Source of the DNA: JAFDXJ01 sp038257845
GTDB lineage: Bacteria > Bacteroidota > Bacteroidia > Chitinophagales > Chitinophagaceae
Reading direction: 5' to 3'
Length of the DNA stretch: 64,000 nucleotides
Assembly (NCBI GenBank): GCA_038257845.1
Contig: JBBSQL010000001.1
Coordinates: 124,001 to 188,000, forward strand
Shown here: in pieces, positions 43,764 through 51,752 of the stretch
Position numbering within the stretch: the first letter of the stretch is position 1
Layout of the letters: each line of letters begins with the position of its first letter
Notes under the pieces: generated by a model
Told to the model about the DNA's origin: nothing
The model's input: the letters and a program-made list of their open reading frames with translations, nothing else
The model's database searches: none
Program-made: the position numbers and the translations under genes

Positions 43764-44759
43764 CTAATCCGTTATGAAAGGATAATCCTTGTCTTCATAC
43801 ACATCTTTGGTCAATTCACTAATATCCGGCCATGGACTTTCTTCCGCAAATTGGACACTCGCTTCCACCTTTTCATTGATATTTTTATCAATGGCATCTA
43901 ACTCTTCTTCCGTGGCAAATTTATTTTCCAATATAGTATGACGGATCATATCAATCGGGTCCTTCGTTTTATATTCCGCCACTTCTTCCTTCGTGCGATA
44001 TTTCTGCGGATCAGAAATAGAATGGCCTTTATACCTGTATGTTTTCATTTCGAGCAGTGTAGGCCCATCCCCTTCGCGGGCTCTTTTCACGGCGCGTGAT
44101 ATGGCTTCGTGTACGGCTTCAGCGCTCATGCCATCGGCATTATCCGCCGGCATATCATACGCATCTGCCAATGTATAAATATCAATTACATTGGATGTTC
44201 GTTCAATGGAAGTACCCATGGCATAATTATTATTTTCGCAAATAAAAACGACTGGTAATTTCCAAAGCATGGCCATATTAAATACTTCATGTAAAATTCC
44301 CTGCCGCGCCGCGCCATCTCCAAAAAAGCAAAGCACGACATTATCTGTATTTTTATATTTCTCCGCAAATGCAAGCCCGGCGCCAGTTCCAATTTGTGCG
44401 CCTACAATTCCATGTCCACCAAAGAAGTAATTTTTTTTATCAAAAAAATGCATGCTGCCACCTTTACCTTTTGCGCAACCAGTTGCTTTACCATACAATT
44501 CCGCCATCGCCGCATCCGGTGTAACGCCTTTTGCAATTGCGAGACCATGATCGCGGTAAGCTGTAATGAACGGATCTTCGTGGCGCGTGGCCGTCATACA
44601 ACCCGCTGCTATGGCTTCCTGGCCGATATAGGCGTGAAAAAAGCCGCGGATTTTGCCGGCCATTTTATACATTTCTTCCGCTTTCAGTTCAAACTGGCGA
44701 ATCAATGCCATCAGGCTATACCAGTATAAATATGTTTCTTTTGAAAATTTTGTAGGCAC
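43764..44759 (-). CDS. pdhA: Pyruvate dehydrogenase E1 component, alpha subunit
   Basis: A thiamine-diphosphate enzyme subunit (331 residues from GTG at 44759). Landmarks: GFFHAYIGQEAIAAG, TAYRDHG, GKGGSMHFFDKK, the TPP motif GDGAARQGILHEVFNMAMLW ... NN, and the phosphorylation-loop-like YRYKGHSISDPQKYR. It decarboxylates pyruvate together with E1 beta. An in-frame TTG at 44783 overlaps the promoter, so the GTG giving MPTKFSKETYLYWY, the usual N-terminus, is chosen. E1 beta and E2 genes are not in the window. Confidence 0.93.
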   Translation of the reverse strand: MPTKFSKETYLYWYSLMALIRQFELKAEEMYKMAGKIRGFFHAYIGQEAIAAGCMTATRHEDPFITAYRDHGLAIAKGVTPDAAMAELYGKATGCAKGKGGSMHFFDKKNYFFGGHGIVGAQIGTGAGLAFAEKYKNTDNVVLCFFGDGAARQGILHEVFNMAMLWKLPVVFICENNNYAMGTSIERTSNVIDIYTLADAYDMPADNADGMSAEAVHEAISRAVKRAREGDGPTLLEMKTYRYKGHSISDPQKYRTKEEVAEYKTKDPIDMIRHTILENKFATEEELDAIDKNINEKVEASVQFAEESPWPDISELTKDVYEDKDYPFITD

Positions 44760-44780
44760 AGGATAAACATTTTTAGGAAG

Positions 44781-44788
44781 CAAAGATA
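44781..44788 (-). promoter_or_regulatory. -7 promoter element of pdhA
   Basis: The minus strand reads TATCTTTG, a full TAnnTTTG match, 21 bases before the GTG at 44759. It overlaps the alternative TTG start at 44783 and thereby rules that start out. Confidence 0.6.
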
Positions 44789-44816
44789 TGAAATTGAAGT
44801 GATGGGAAAATTCTCC

Positions 44817-44874
44817 TATCGGCTGGTGTCTCCACTAGCCGAAAATTACCGCCATTGCCGGTCGCCTGACCGGC
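44817..44874 (+). repeat. REP palindrome and adjacent hairpin
   Basis: 44817-44844 is a copy of the 28-bp REP (arms CGGCTGGTG and CACTAGCCG, loop TCTC), separated by one gene or more from the main cluster at 45.8-47.1 kb. A second, unrelated perfect hairpin follows at 44857-44874 (GCCGGTC, loop GCCT, GACCGGC), directly after the GNAT gene's stop on the minus strand, where it could act as a terminator or mRNA stabiliser. Confidence 0.75.
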
Positions 44875-44880
44875 TATGAA

Positions 44881-45339
44881 TCAAATAATACTCAATATTT
44901 TTTTATAACAAACACTGTTTTCCATTTCTGCATATTTCCCATAGTTTGGGATAATTGCAAAACCACTCATTTCATAAAGATGCATCGCCGCCTGTTGTTT
45001 GATGCCTGTTTCTAAAACCAGGAAATCATATTTTAATTCTTTGGCCCAATCTTCTAATTCTTTTAATACCATTGAAGCAATTCCTTTATTCCGATGTGTA
45101 TTCAACACATACATACGTTTTACTTCCATGCCATTTTTTTCATATTCCCTGATCGCGCCGCAACCAACACATAGTTCATTTTCAAATGCAAGAACAACAT
45201 GTTTGATGTCATCCGTTTTGTTCAACTGTGCATAAAACAAATGTTCATCACCATCCAGGATTTTTAATTCTGCATCCAGTTTTTCTACAAGAAATTTAAA
45301 GTCTTTGTTTTGGGAATTGGTCCGGGTAAAATGGAACAT
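44881..45339 (-). CDS. GNAT family N-acetyltransferase
   Basis: A 152-residue acetyltransferase with the acetyl-CoA-binding loop at about 84-90 (LNTHRNKGIASMVL, matching Q/RxxGxG/A with variation). Preceding strand LCVGCGAIREYEKNGMEVKRMYV and the C-terminal ETGIKQQAAMHLYEMSGF are also typical of the family. Substrate unknown. It sits between two REP-bearing intergenic regions. Confidence 0.88.
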   Translation of the reverse strand: MFHFTRTNSQNKDFKFLVEKLDAELKILDGDEHLFYAQLNKTDDIKHVVLAFENELCVGCGAIREYEKNGMEVKRMYVLNTHRNKGIASMVLKELEDWAKELKYDFLVLETGIKQQAAMHLYEMSGFAIIPNYGKYAEMENSVCYKKILSII

Positions 45340-45410
45340 GATAACGCGAAATTAAAAATATTTTATTTATGGAGGGTTTCCTCCCCACCCGGTAAGAACA
45401 AAAAATATTT

Positions 45411-45767
45411 TCAATAAGCCTGAATTAAAACTTCCGTTGGAATATTTAAACTGTCATGAATTTGCCGGATCATTTCCAGTGATAGTTTTCTCTTACGATT
45501 CAAAATTTCACTTGCCCGGCTTTTGAGTCCTACTACATTTGCCAGGTCTGTTTGCGTATAACCCAATTGCTCCATTCGAAATTTGATTGCTTCAACCGGG
45601 TCAGGAAAACCAATAGGAAATTTTTCGTTTTCATAGTTGTCAACTAACATTCCCAACAATTCCAATTCGTCACCTTTTGCCGTTCCTTTTTTTGCATCAA
45701 AGATAACTTCAAGTCTTGCTAAGGCTTGTTCATAATCTTTTTTTGTTTTAATTGGTTTGATATTCAT
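45411..45767 (-). CDS. HigA-family antitoxin/transcription regulator, apparently without toxin
   Basis: A 118-residue protein. The N-terminal half (IKTKKDYEQALARLEVIFDAKKGTAKGDELELLGMLVDNYE) is the helical region typical of HigA antitoxins. A Cro/C1 helix-turn-helix follows at about 65-115 (YTQTDLANVVGLKSRASEILNRKRKLS). HigA genes normally follow a higB toxin gene; here the region directly upstream (45768 onward) contains REP palindromes and no toxin frame. Either the toxin has been lost or the protein now regulates something else. Confidence 0.88.
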   Translation of the reverse strand: MNIKPIKTKKDYEQALARLEVIFDAKKGTAKGDELELLGMLVDNYENEKFPIGFPDPVEAIKFRMEQLGYTQTDLANVVGLKSRASEILNRKRKLSLEMIRQIHDSLNIPTEVLIQAY

Positions 45768-45773
45768 TTTATC

Positions 45774-46055
45774 TATCGGTGGGTGTCCACACCCACCGAA
45801 ATTAGTGGATTTATTTCGAAAATAAATTGACAGACGATCATACCTGCTTTTTTTATGCTACTACTATTTTTCAGTTTCTCAATTTGCCAGCCGAAATTCA
45901 TAAAAATATATTTTCCTATCGGCTGGTGTCTCCACCAGCCGAAACTGAATTAATATTATATTATTGAATGGAGAACATACATTCATAATTTTCTATTGGT
46001 AGGTGTCCACACCTACCGAAATACTCCTATCAAATAATGACCACACCAGCCGAAA
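45774..46055 (+). repeat. Upstream REP cluster (four copies)
   Basis: REP palindromes at 45774-45801, 45917-45944, 45994-46021 and 46028-46055, all reading TATCGGCTGGTG-like to GCCGAAA on the plus strand. Arms differ in concert: CGGTGGGTG pairs with CACCCACCG, CGGCTGGTG with CACCAGCCG, TGGTAGGTG with CACCTACCG. The last copy keeps only its right arm. They fill most of the gene-free 45768-46081 interval before the RAYT gene. Confidence 0.85.
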
Positions 46056-46081
46056 CTCATAAAAATATATTATATTGTAGA

Positions 46082-46621
46082 ATGAATATGCTTCTTCACA
46101 GGCAAGGTCAAACATCGAGTCATAATTGCTATTTTTATACAGCGACTATTCATCAATTTCGTTATTTATTAGCCGATGATTCATTGAAAAACATTGTCAT
46201 TGCTTCTCTTCAATAATTAGTGAAGAAAGAATTAGTGATATTATATGGCTTCGTTATTATGCCGAATCATATCCATTTGTTGTGGTATATTATCAAACAA
46301 AATGGTAAAGAGAGTGCGCCAGGAAGTTTTTTAAAGTTCACTGCCCATGCATTTAAAAAACATCTTTTACAAACAAACCAATTGCATCTTTATAAATCAG
46401 ATAAACAAGACAGGCAATTTCAATTTTGGAAAAGAGATCCACTGGCAATTGAGATTTCAACAGAAAGAATTTTTCTTAGTAAGCTTCAATATATTCATAA
46501 TAATCCTGTTAGAGAAAAATGGAATTTAAGTACATATCCAGAAGAATATAAATGGAGTAGTGCTAAATTTTATATTGAAGGAAAAGATGAATTCGATATG
46601 ATTACTCATTATAGAGAATAG
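46082..46621 (+). pseudogene. REP-associated Y1 transposase (RAYT), interrupted by an in-frame stop
   Basis: One reading frame runs from ATG at 46082 to TAG at 46619-46621, about 179 codons, broken by TAA at 46214-46216. The first part (YFYTATIHQFRYLLADD ... IVIASLQ) and the second (from GTG at 46220: KKELVILYGFVIMPNHIHLLWY) join seamlessly as a Y1/IS200-like transposase. The HUH motif is HIH, and a distal HNNP segment (LQYIHNNPVREKW, WSSAKFY) follows. RAYTs cut single-stranded REP hairpins using a catalytic Tyr. The Tyr is most likely in the QYIHNNP helix. Reinitiation at GTG could still give a C-terminal protein. Confidence 0.85.
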
Positions 46622-46923
46622 GGTTTCGGCTGGTGGAGACACCAGCCGATAGGGAATTTAAGTACACATCCAGAAGAATATAAATGGAGTAGTGCTAAAT
46701 TTTATATTGAAGGAAAAGATGAATTCGATATGATTACTCATTATAGAGAATAGGGTTTCGGCTGGTGGAGACACCAGCCGATAGGAAAATGGAATTTAAG
46801 TACACATCCTGAAGAATATAAATGGAGCAGTGCCAAATTTTATATTGAAGGAAAAGATGAGTTTGATATGATTACTCATTATAGAGATTAGAGTTTCGGC
46901 TGGTGGAGACACCAGCCGATAGG
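46521..46923 (+). repeat. Tandem triplication of the RAYT 3' end plus REP
   Basis: Three consecutive units of 132-138 bp, starting at 46521, 46653 and 46791. Each carries about 100 bases of the RAYT 3' coding end (from GGAATTTAAGTACA to the stop) followed by a REP palindrome (46624-46651, 46756-46783, 46894-46921). Units 1 and 2 are nearly identical; unit 3 has more changes. These REPs read in the opposite direction to those upstream of the gene. Confidence 0.92.
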
Positions 46924-46987
46924 GCGTCTGATTTGAAAAGATTTTCTCCTATTAAAAAATGCCTCCCGGCGTTTCTCTCTAAATATA

Positions 46988-47096
46988 AGTTTGATATATT
47001 TTCTCTAAAAATTTCGGCTGGTGAAGACACCAGCCGATAGTGTACGTTTGATATATTTTCTCTGCAAATTTCGATTAAAAATAAAACCAGCCGATA
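46988..47096 (+). repeat. Duplicated 57-bp unit with REP, second REP decayed
   Basis: Two units starting with GTTTGATATATTTTCTCT at 46988 and 47045, each ending in a REP (47012-47039 intact, loop AAGA; 47069-47096 with its left arm replaced by an A-rich stretch). They lie between the RAYT tail array and infC. The open frame on the minus strand here is only repeat sequence read through. Confidence 0.85.
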
Positions 47097-47100
47097 GCAT

Positions 47101-47685
47101 TTATTCCGCAACCTCCTTCTTCTTCTTACCGGATTTTGGCGTGAGCATCAGCAACATTCTTTTCCCTTCTAATTTTGGTAATGCTTCGGGCTGGCCAAAT
47201 TCGGAAAGCCTTTCCGCGAATTTTAAAAGTACCAGTTCGCCACGCTCTTTAAACATGATCGCCCGGCCTTTGAACTGCACATAGGCTTTTACTTTATTGC
47301 CATCCTTTAAAAATTTCTCCGCATGCCTGGCTTTAAAATCAAAGTCATGATCATCTGTGCTGGGCGTAAAACGAATTTCTTTTACCTCGCTTTGCTTGGC
47401 ATTGGCCTTCATGTCTTTTTCCTTCCGCTTTTTCTCGTACAGGAATTTTTTATAGTCAATGACTTTGCAAACGGGCGGGTCTGCATTGGGTGAGATCTCC
47501 ACCAGGTCGAGCTCCTGCTGCCTGGCAATTTTCCTGGCTTCCTCAATAGAGAAAACCCCGACTTCTACATTTTCTCCAACCAATCGTACCATTGGTACGC
47601 GTATCTTTTCATTAATTCTGTGTTCAGGCTCCTGCTGCCTGCTAAACCTTGGATTAAAACGTTGACCTCTGTAAGGTAATGCCAT
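47101..47685 (-). CDS. infC: Translation initiation factor IF-3
   Basis: A 194-residue IF-3 that binds the 30S subunit and proofreads initiator tRNA. Landmarks: HRINEKIRVPMVRLVGENVE, ISPNADPPVCKVIDYKKFLYEKKRKEK, KEIRFTPSTDDHDFDFK, GNKVKAYVQFKGRAIMFKERG. N-terminal extension (about 20 residues) and a Lys-rich tail are usual in Bacteroidota. It begins with ATG rather than the AUU found in some bacteria. It follows thrS by 51 bases on the same strand; rpmI and rplT, common downstream partners, are not present. Confidence 0.96.
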   Translation of the reverse strand: MALPYRGQRFNPRFSRQQEPEHRINEKIRVPMVRLVGENVEVGVFSIEEARKIARQQELDLVEISPNADPPVCKVIDYKKFLYEKKRKEKDMKANAKQSEVKEIRFTPSTDDHDFDFKARHAEKFLKDGNKVKAYVQFKGRAIMFKERGELVLLKFAERLSEFGQPEALPKLEGKRMLLMLTPKSGKKKKEVAE

Positions 47686-47736
47686 TAAATGTTTTTTAGT
47701 GAGTAATTTGTTGCTTTAATTTTTGTAAAACTAATA

Positions 47737-49674
47737 TTATTCGGCTGATTTCCGCTCAGCAATTTCTGCTTTGATCTTTTGGAGAAATTCTTCCGGGCTT
47801 TGCTGCCCCGCATCGCCCTTTCCCTGCACGCGTAATGACACTTTATTTTCATTCATTTCTTTCTCCCCGATTATCAGCATATAAGGGATTTTTGCCATTT
47901 CCGCATCCCGGATTTTTTTGCCGATCTTTTCATTGCGTTCGTCCATTTCTGCACGAACGCCATTTTCCAAAAGCATATCGCGAATGGATTTTGCATACTC
48001 CAAACAATGATCATTAATAGGTAAAATTTCCACCTGTCTTGGCGCCAGCCATACCGGAAATTTTCCTGCATAATGTTCTAATAAAAATCCAATGAATCGT
48101 TCATGTGTGCCGAGCGGCGCACGATGAATGATTAAAGGCGTTGATGTTGTATTATCTGCATTGGTGTATTGCAAATTAAAACTTTTGCCCTGCGAAAAAT
48201 CTACCTGGTTGGTAGCGAGTGTAAATTCTTTTCCAATGATACTCCAAATTTGTACATCAATTTTTGGCCCGTAAAAAGCGGCTTCATCCTGCACTTCTAC
48301 AAACGGTGTTTTTGTTTCGATCAATACCTCGCGCACGAGTTGTTCTGTCTCGAGCCAGAGTTGCGGTTCGTTCACATATTTCTGTCCGAGTTTGGCAGGA
48401 TCATGCAAACTCAAACGCATCACATATTTATCAATACCAAATATTTTAAAATACTTCAGGTACATTTCATTCACCGCTTTGAACTCTTGAGCAAATTGTT
48501 CTTTTGTACAATAAATATGCGCATCATTCATGTGTAAACAACGCACGCGCATGAGGCCGAATAATTCACCACTTTGTTCATAGCGGTAACAGGTGCCATA
48601 CTCTGCAAGCCTGTATGGCAGGTCTTTGTAGCTCTTTGGTTCCGCATCAAATATCTTATGATGATGCGGGCAATTCATCGCTCTTAAATAATATTTCGTG
48701 CCATCCATTTCCATCGGCGGATACATACTTTCTGCGTAATATGGAAGATGCCCGCTGGTTAAATATAATTTTTCTTTTGCGATATGCGGCGTCACCACGC
48801 GTTTATAACCGCCTTTTAATTCTGTTTCTTTTGCCAGTTTTTCAAGCTCTTCAATAATGATCGTTCCATTGGGTAACCATAAAGGAAGTCCTGGTCCAAC
48901 ATCATCATCCATAGTAAAAATGCCCAGCTCTTTTCCGAGTTTACGATGGTCGCGTTTCTTGGCTTCTTCGAGCATTAATAAATAAGCATCCAATTCTTTT
49001 TGTTGTGGAAATGAAATGCCATAAATGCGTGTCAACTGTTTATTATTTTCATCTCCTTTCCAATATGCACCGGCGATGTTTGTCAGTTTCAATGCTTTTA
49101 TAAAACTTGTATTGGGTATATGCGGCCCGCGGCAGAGATCGGTAAAATTTCCCTGCGTATAAAAAGTGATATGGCCATCTTCCAGATTATTTAAGAGGTC
49201 TAATTTATATTCATCGCCTTTTTCGGAGAAATAATCAATGGCTTCTTTTTTAGAAATTTCTTTGCGGGTAAACACTTCATTTTTCCGTGCATGTTCCAGC
49301 ATTTTTTTCTCCAGTTTTTCCAGGTCTTCTTCAGTGATTTTTTTATCGCCCAAATCCATGTCGTAATAAAAACCATTTTCCACCGGCGGGCCAACCCAGA
49401 ATTTTACCCCGGGAAAAACTTCTTCCACCGCTTCTGCCAGCAAGTGCGCGGAAGAATGCCAGAATGTAGATTTTCCTTTATCATCATTCCAGGTGAGCAA
49501 TTGCAGGGAAGCATCATTATTGATGGGCCTTGACAAATCCCAAACTTCGCCGTTTACGGAAGCTGCCAATACTTTTCGCGCAAGGCCTTCACTGATTGAC
49601 GTAGCAATGTCCATAGCATTCACACCTGCTTCAAATTGTTTGACTGCTCCATCAGGAAAACTAATATTTATCAT
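47737..49674 (-). CDS. thrS: Threonyl-tRNA synthetase
   Basis: A 645-residue class II synthetase from ATG at 49674. TGS domain (2-63), editing/SAD region with HSSAHLLAEAVEEVFPG and FTDLCRGPHIPNT, then the catalytic core with motif 1/2 region (AEYGTCYRYEQSGELFGLMRVRCLHMNDAH), zinc site including NCPHH, motif 3 (IHRAPLGTHERFIGFLLEH), and a C-terminal anticodon-binding domain (LAPRQVEILPIND). An in-frame TTG at 49698 overlaps the promoter and is rejected. Co-transcribed with infC. Confidence 0.97.
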   Translation of the reverse strand: MINISFPDGAVKQFEAGVNAMDIATSISEGLARKVLAASVNGEVWDLSRPINNDASLQLLTWNDDKGKSTFWHSSAHLLAEAVEEVFPGVKFWVGPPVENGFYYDMDLGDKKITEEDLEKLEKKMLEHARKNEVFTRKEISKKEAIDYFSEKGDEYKLDLLNNLEDGHITFYTQGNFTDLCRGPHIPNTSFIKALKLTNIAGAYWKGDENNKQLTRIYGISFPQQKELDAYLLMLEEAKKRDHRKLGKELGIFTMDDDVGPGLPLWLPNGTIIIEELEKLAKETELKGGYKRVVTPHIAKEKLYLTSGHLPYYAESMYPPMEMDGTKYYLRAMNCPHHHKIFDAEPKSYKDLPYRLAEYGTCYRYEQSGELFGLMRVRCLHMNDAHIYCTKEQFAQEFKAVNEMYLKYFKIFGIDKYVMRLSLHDPAKLGQKYVNEPQLWLETEQLVREVLIETKTPFVEVQDEAAFYGPKIDVQIWSIIGKEFTLATNQVDFSQGKSFNLQYTNADNTTSTPLIIHRAPLGTHERFIGFLLEHYAGKFPVWLAPRQVEILPINDHCLEYAKSIRDMLLENGVRAEMDERNEKIGKKIRDAEMAKIPYMLIIGEKEMNENKVSLRVQGKGDAGQQSPEEFLQKIKAEIAERKSAE

Positions 49675-49695
49675 AAAGGCACATTTTTGCGTGGG

Positions 49696-49703
49696 CAAAA
49701 ATA
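49696..49703 (-). promoter_or_regulatory. -7 promoter element of thrS-infC
   Basis: The minus strand reads TATTTTTG (TAnnTTTG), 21 bases before the thrS ATG at 49674. Confidence 0.6.
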
Positions 49704-49793
49704 ATAAATCATTTGCAGAGTTGATAATGTACGAAAGATTTCTTAAATATAAATGTTAACTGTTTCTTAGGTCAGAATACAATTCTGCAAAAG

Positions 49794-49801
49794 TAGATTT
49801 G
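49794..49801 (+). promoter_or_regulatory. -7 promoter element, 4 bases from the start codon
   Basis: TAGATTTG fits TAnnTTTG and ends 4 bases before the ATG at 49806, the same spacing seen for the higB-type and DUF721 genes. A leaderless transcript is likely. Confidence 0.55.
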
Positions 49802-49805
49802 TAAT

Positions 49806-51194
49806 ATGCAGAAATTCGCCCTACTCTTATTTTTTTATACCATTTCATTGTCTCTTTTTTCGCAGGATGTCACCGGCATCTGGCGCGGTTCATTTAGTTC
49901 CGGCTATGGCTATCTCAAGCAACAATATAAATATGAAGTGCAGGTCAATGATTTGAAAGGCAGTGCCGCGCAAAACGCCGTGCAGGGAGTTACCTATTCT
50001 TACCGTTCCACTGATTTTTATGGAAAGGCCACGCTCACCGGTATGTTTGATAAAAGAAGCAAGAGCATTACCATTAAGGAAACCAAACTGGTGGAACTGC
50101 GCATGGCTGCAAATAGTGAAGCCTGTTTGATGACTTGTTATTTGGATTATCAGAAAATTGGTAGTAAAGAAGTTTTATCCGGCACATTCAGCAGTGTGTT
50201 TGTAAGCAATGGCGGCGATTGCGGCACGGGCGATGTGTATTTAGAAAAAGTGCCCGAATCAGATTTTAAGAAAGAAGATTTTTTGGTAAAAAAAACACCG
50301 CCTAAAAATATTCCAACAACAAATAATAATAATGCGGTTCGCCTGCAAAAAGCGCTGGGCGTGACGCCAGATGGCATTATTGGACAGAATACATTGAAGT
50401 CATTGAAAAACCAGGTGCCCGGTTTTAATGGAACATTAAATGTACATGATGATGATCAAATAAATAATTTGATCGCACAAATAAAGCAGCGTAAAAATAA
50501 TCCGCCGGTTATACAAAAGCCTGAACGAAATGATAATGCAGTAAAATTACAACAGGCTTTAGGGACTACTCCGGATGGAATTATCGGTCCGAATACCATG
50601 AAATTATTGAAGAAAAAATTACCGGGCTTTACAGGAAATATCAATATTAATGATGACAATTCGATCAATGATCTGATCGCGCAGATCCGGAAAAAAGATG
50701 CTCAAAAATTTACACCACCTGTTATTGTAAAAAAAGAAAATCCACCTGTTGATGAAACGGTGAAAACGCCCAATACTATTACGGAAAAACCTGTACAACA
50801 AATGGCGGAACCTCCGAAACTGCCGGTACCAAAGGATTTGAAGGAACGTAGTAGTAATTTAGTGAAAACATTGATCACTAACTCACCAGATATAAAAATT
50901 GAATTATTTGATAATGGAGAAATTGATGGCGATACCATTACGGTCTATGATAATAACCAGGTGATCGCTTATCGCCAGGGCTTAACGAATAAACCAATAA
51001 CACTTAACATAAAAGCTTCGGAGTTTGTGCCCGTGCATGAATTTGTAATGGTGGCAAATAATCTCGGCAGCATTCCGCCCAACACGGCATTGATGGTGGT
51101 TACGACCGGTGGAAAACGCTATGAAGTTTTTATGAGTGCCGATGAAAAGAAAAATGCAAAAGTGGTAATTCGTTATGAGCCGCCCGAAAAATAA
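49806..51194 (+). CDS. Secreted protein with two peptidoglycan-binding-like repeats
   Basis: A 462-residue protein with a signal peptide (1-20, ending LFS-QDV). Residues about 25-155 form a beta-rich domain with four Cys. Two copies of a PG_binding_1-like motif follow, NAVRLQKALGVTPDGIIGQNT near 178 and NAVKLQQALGTTPDGIIGPNT near 247, each continued by a PGF ... NDLIAQI helix. A Pro/Lys-rich linker leads to a C-terminal domain (about 350-460, IELFDNGEIDGDTITVYDN) seen in other Bacteroidota envelope proteins. Likely a cell-wall-associated periplasmic protein; no catalytic residues are recognised. Confidence 0.78.
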   Translation: MQKFALLLFFYTISLSLFSQDVTGIWRGSFSSGYGYLKQQYKYEVQVNDLKGSAAQNAVQGVTYSYRSTDFYGKATLTGMFDKRSKSITIKETKLVELRMAANSEACLMTCYLDYQKIGSKEVLSGTFSSVFVSNGGDCGTGDVYLEKVPESDFKKEDFLVKKTPPKNIPTTNNNNAVRLQKALGVTPDGIIGQNTLKSLKNQVPGFNGTLNVHDDDQINNLIAQIKQRKNNPPVIQKPERNDNAVKLQQALGTTPDGIIGPNTMKLLKKKLPGFTGNININDDNSINDLIAQIRKKDAQKFTPPVIVKKENPPVDETVKTPNTITEKPVQQMAEPPKLPVPKDLKERSSNLVKTLITNSPDIKIELFDNGEIDGDTITVYDNNQVIAYRQGLTNKPITLNIKASEFVPVHEFVMVANNLGSIPPNTALMVVTTGGKRYEVFMSADEKKNAKVVIRYEPPEK

Positions 51195-51239
51195 TTTGCA
51201 AATCTTTTTTATACATTAACTTTAAAAAAAATTAATACT

Positions 51240-51551
51240 ATGGGAATATTTGGAAAAATGTTTGGTGGCGGGGGAGGAAATCAACAAGGCGGAAAATTCG
51301 CCCAACTCATTGAAGCCTGGAAAACAGACCTGAACCTCACGCAAGAGCAGGTGCAAAAAATACGCGAAGCTGCAAAAAGTTTTCGCGAAGAACGCCAGCA
51401 ATTAAAATCGGATGGCAGTGATCGTTCGATGATCGTAGCAGCCCGTCAAAAAGTGATGGAACAAATCGGCACTTACCTCGATGACAATCAAAAGCAAATT
51501 TTCAAAACAAATGCTGCGAAGTATGATGGGATTATGCATGGGGGGAAATAG
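51240..51551 (+). CDS. Small helical hypothetical protein
   Basis: A 103-residue protein with a Gly-rich start (KMFGGGGGNQQGG) and a helical rest with WKTDLNLTQEQVQKIREAAKSFREER and DDNQKQIFKTNAAKYD. The LTxEQ pattern recalls Spy/CpxP-type helical chaperones, but there is no signal peptide. It follows the peptidoglycan-binding-like gene by 45 bases on the same strand. Confidence 0.7.
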   Translation: MGIFGKMFGGGGGNQQGGKFAQLIEAWKTDLNLTQEQVQKIREAAKSFREERQQLKSDGSDRSMIVAARQKVMEQIGTYLDDNQKQIFKTNAAKYDGIMHGGK

Positions 51552-51752
51552 GATGAGGAGTTTGGGGTCATTATTTTTTTTTATCTCTTAAATCAAAGAG
51601 AATTGAATTTTGAGGGATTTCTGATAACGAAAAAGTATACCAGAAAGCCACATAAACTATTTTTATTGTTCGACTTTTAAGGGAACTTTTCAGACACTTT
51701 TCAGCATGTCTTATTAATCTTTATAAATATCTTATAATTAAAATATATTACT

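Noticed and set aside
44781..44783. TTG start for pdhA
   Set aside because: The codon lies inside the TATCTTTG promoter element; GTG at 44759 gives the family N-terminus.
46872..47111. Minus-strand open frame of 79 codons
   Set aside because: It consists of REP palindromes and duplicated spacer read through, so its internal repetition reflects DNA repeats and not a protein.
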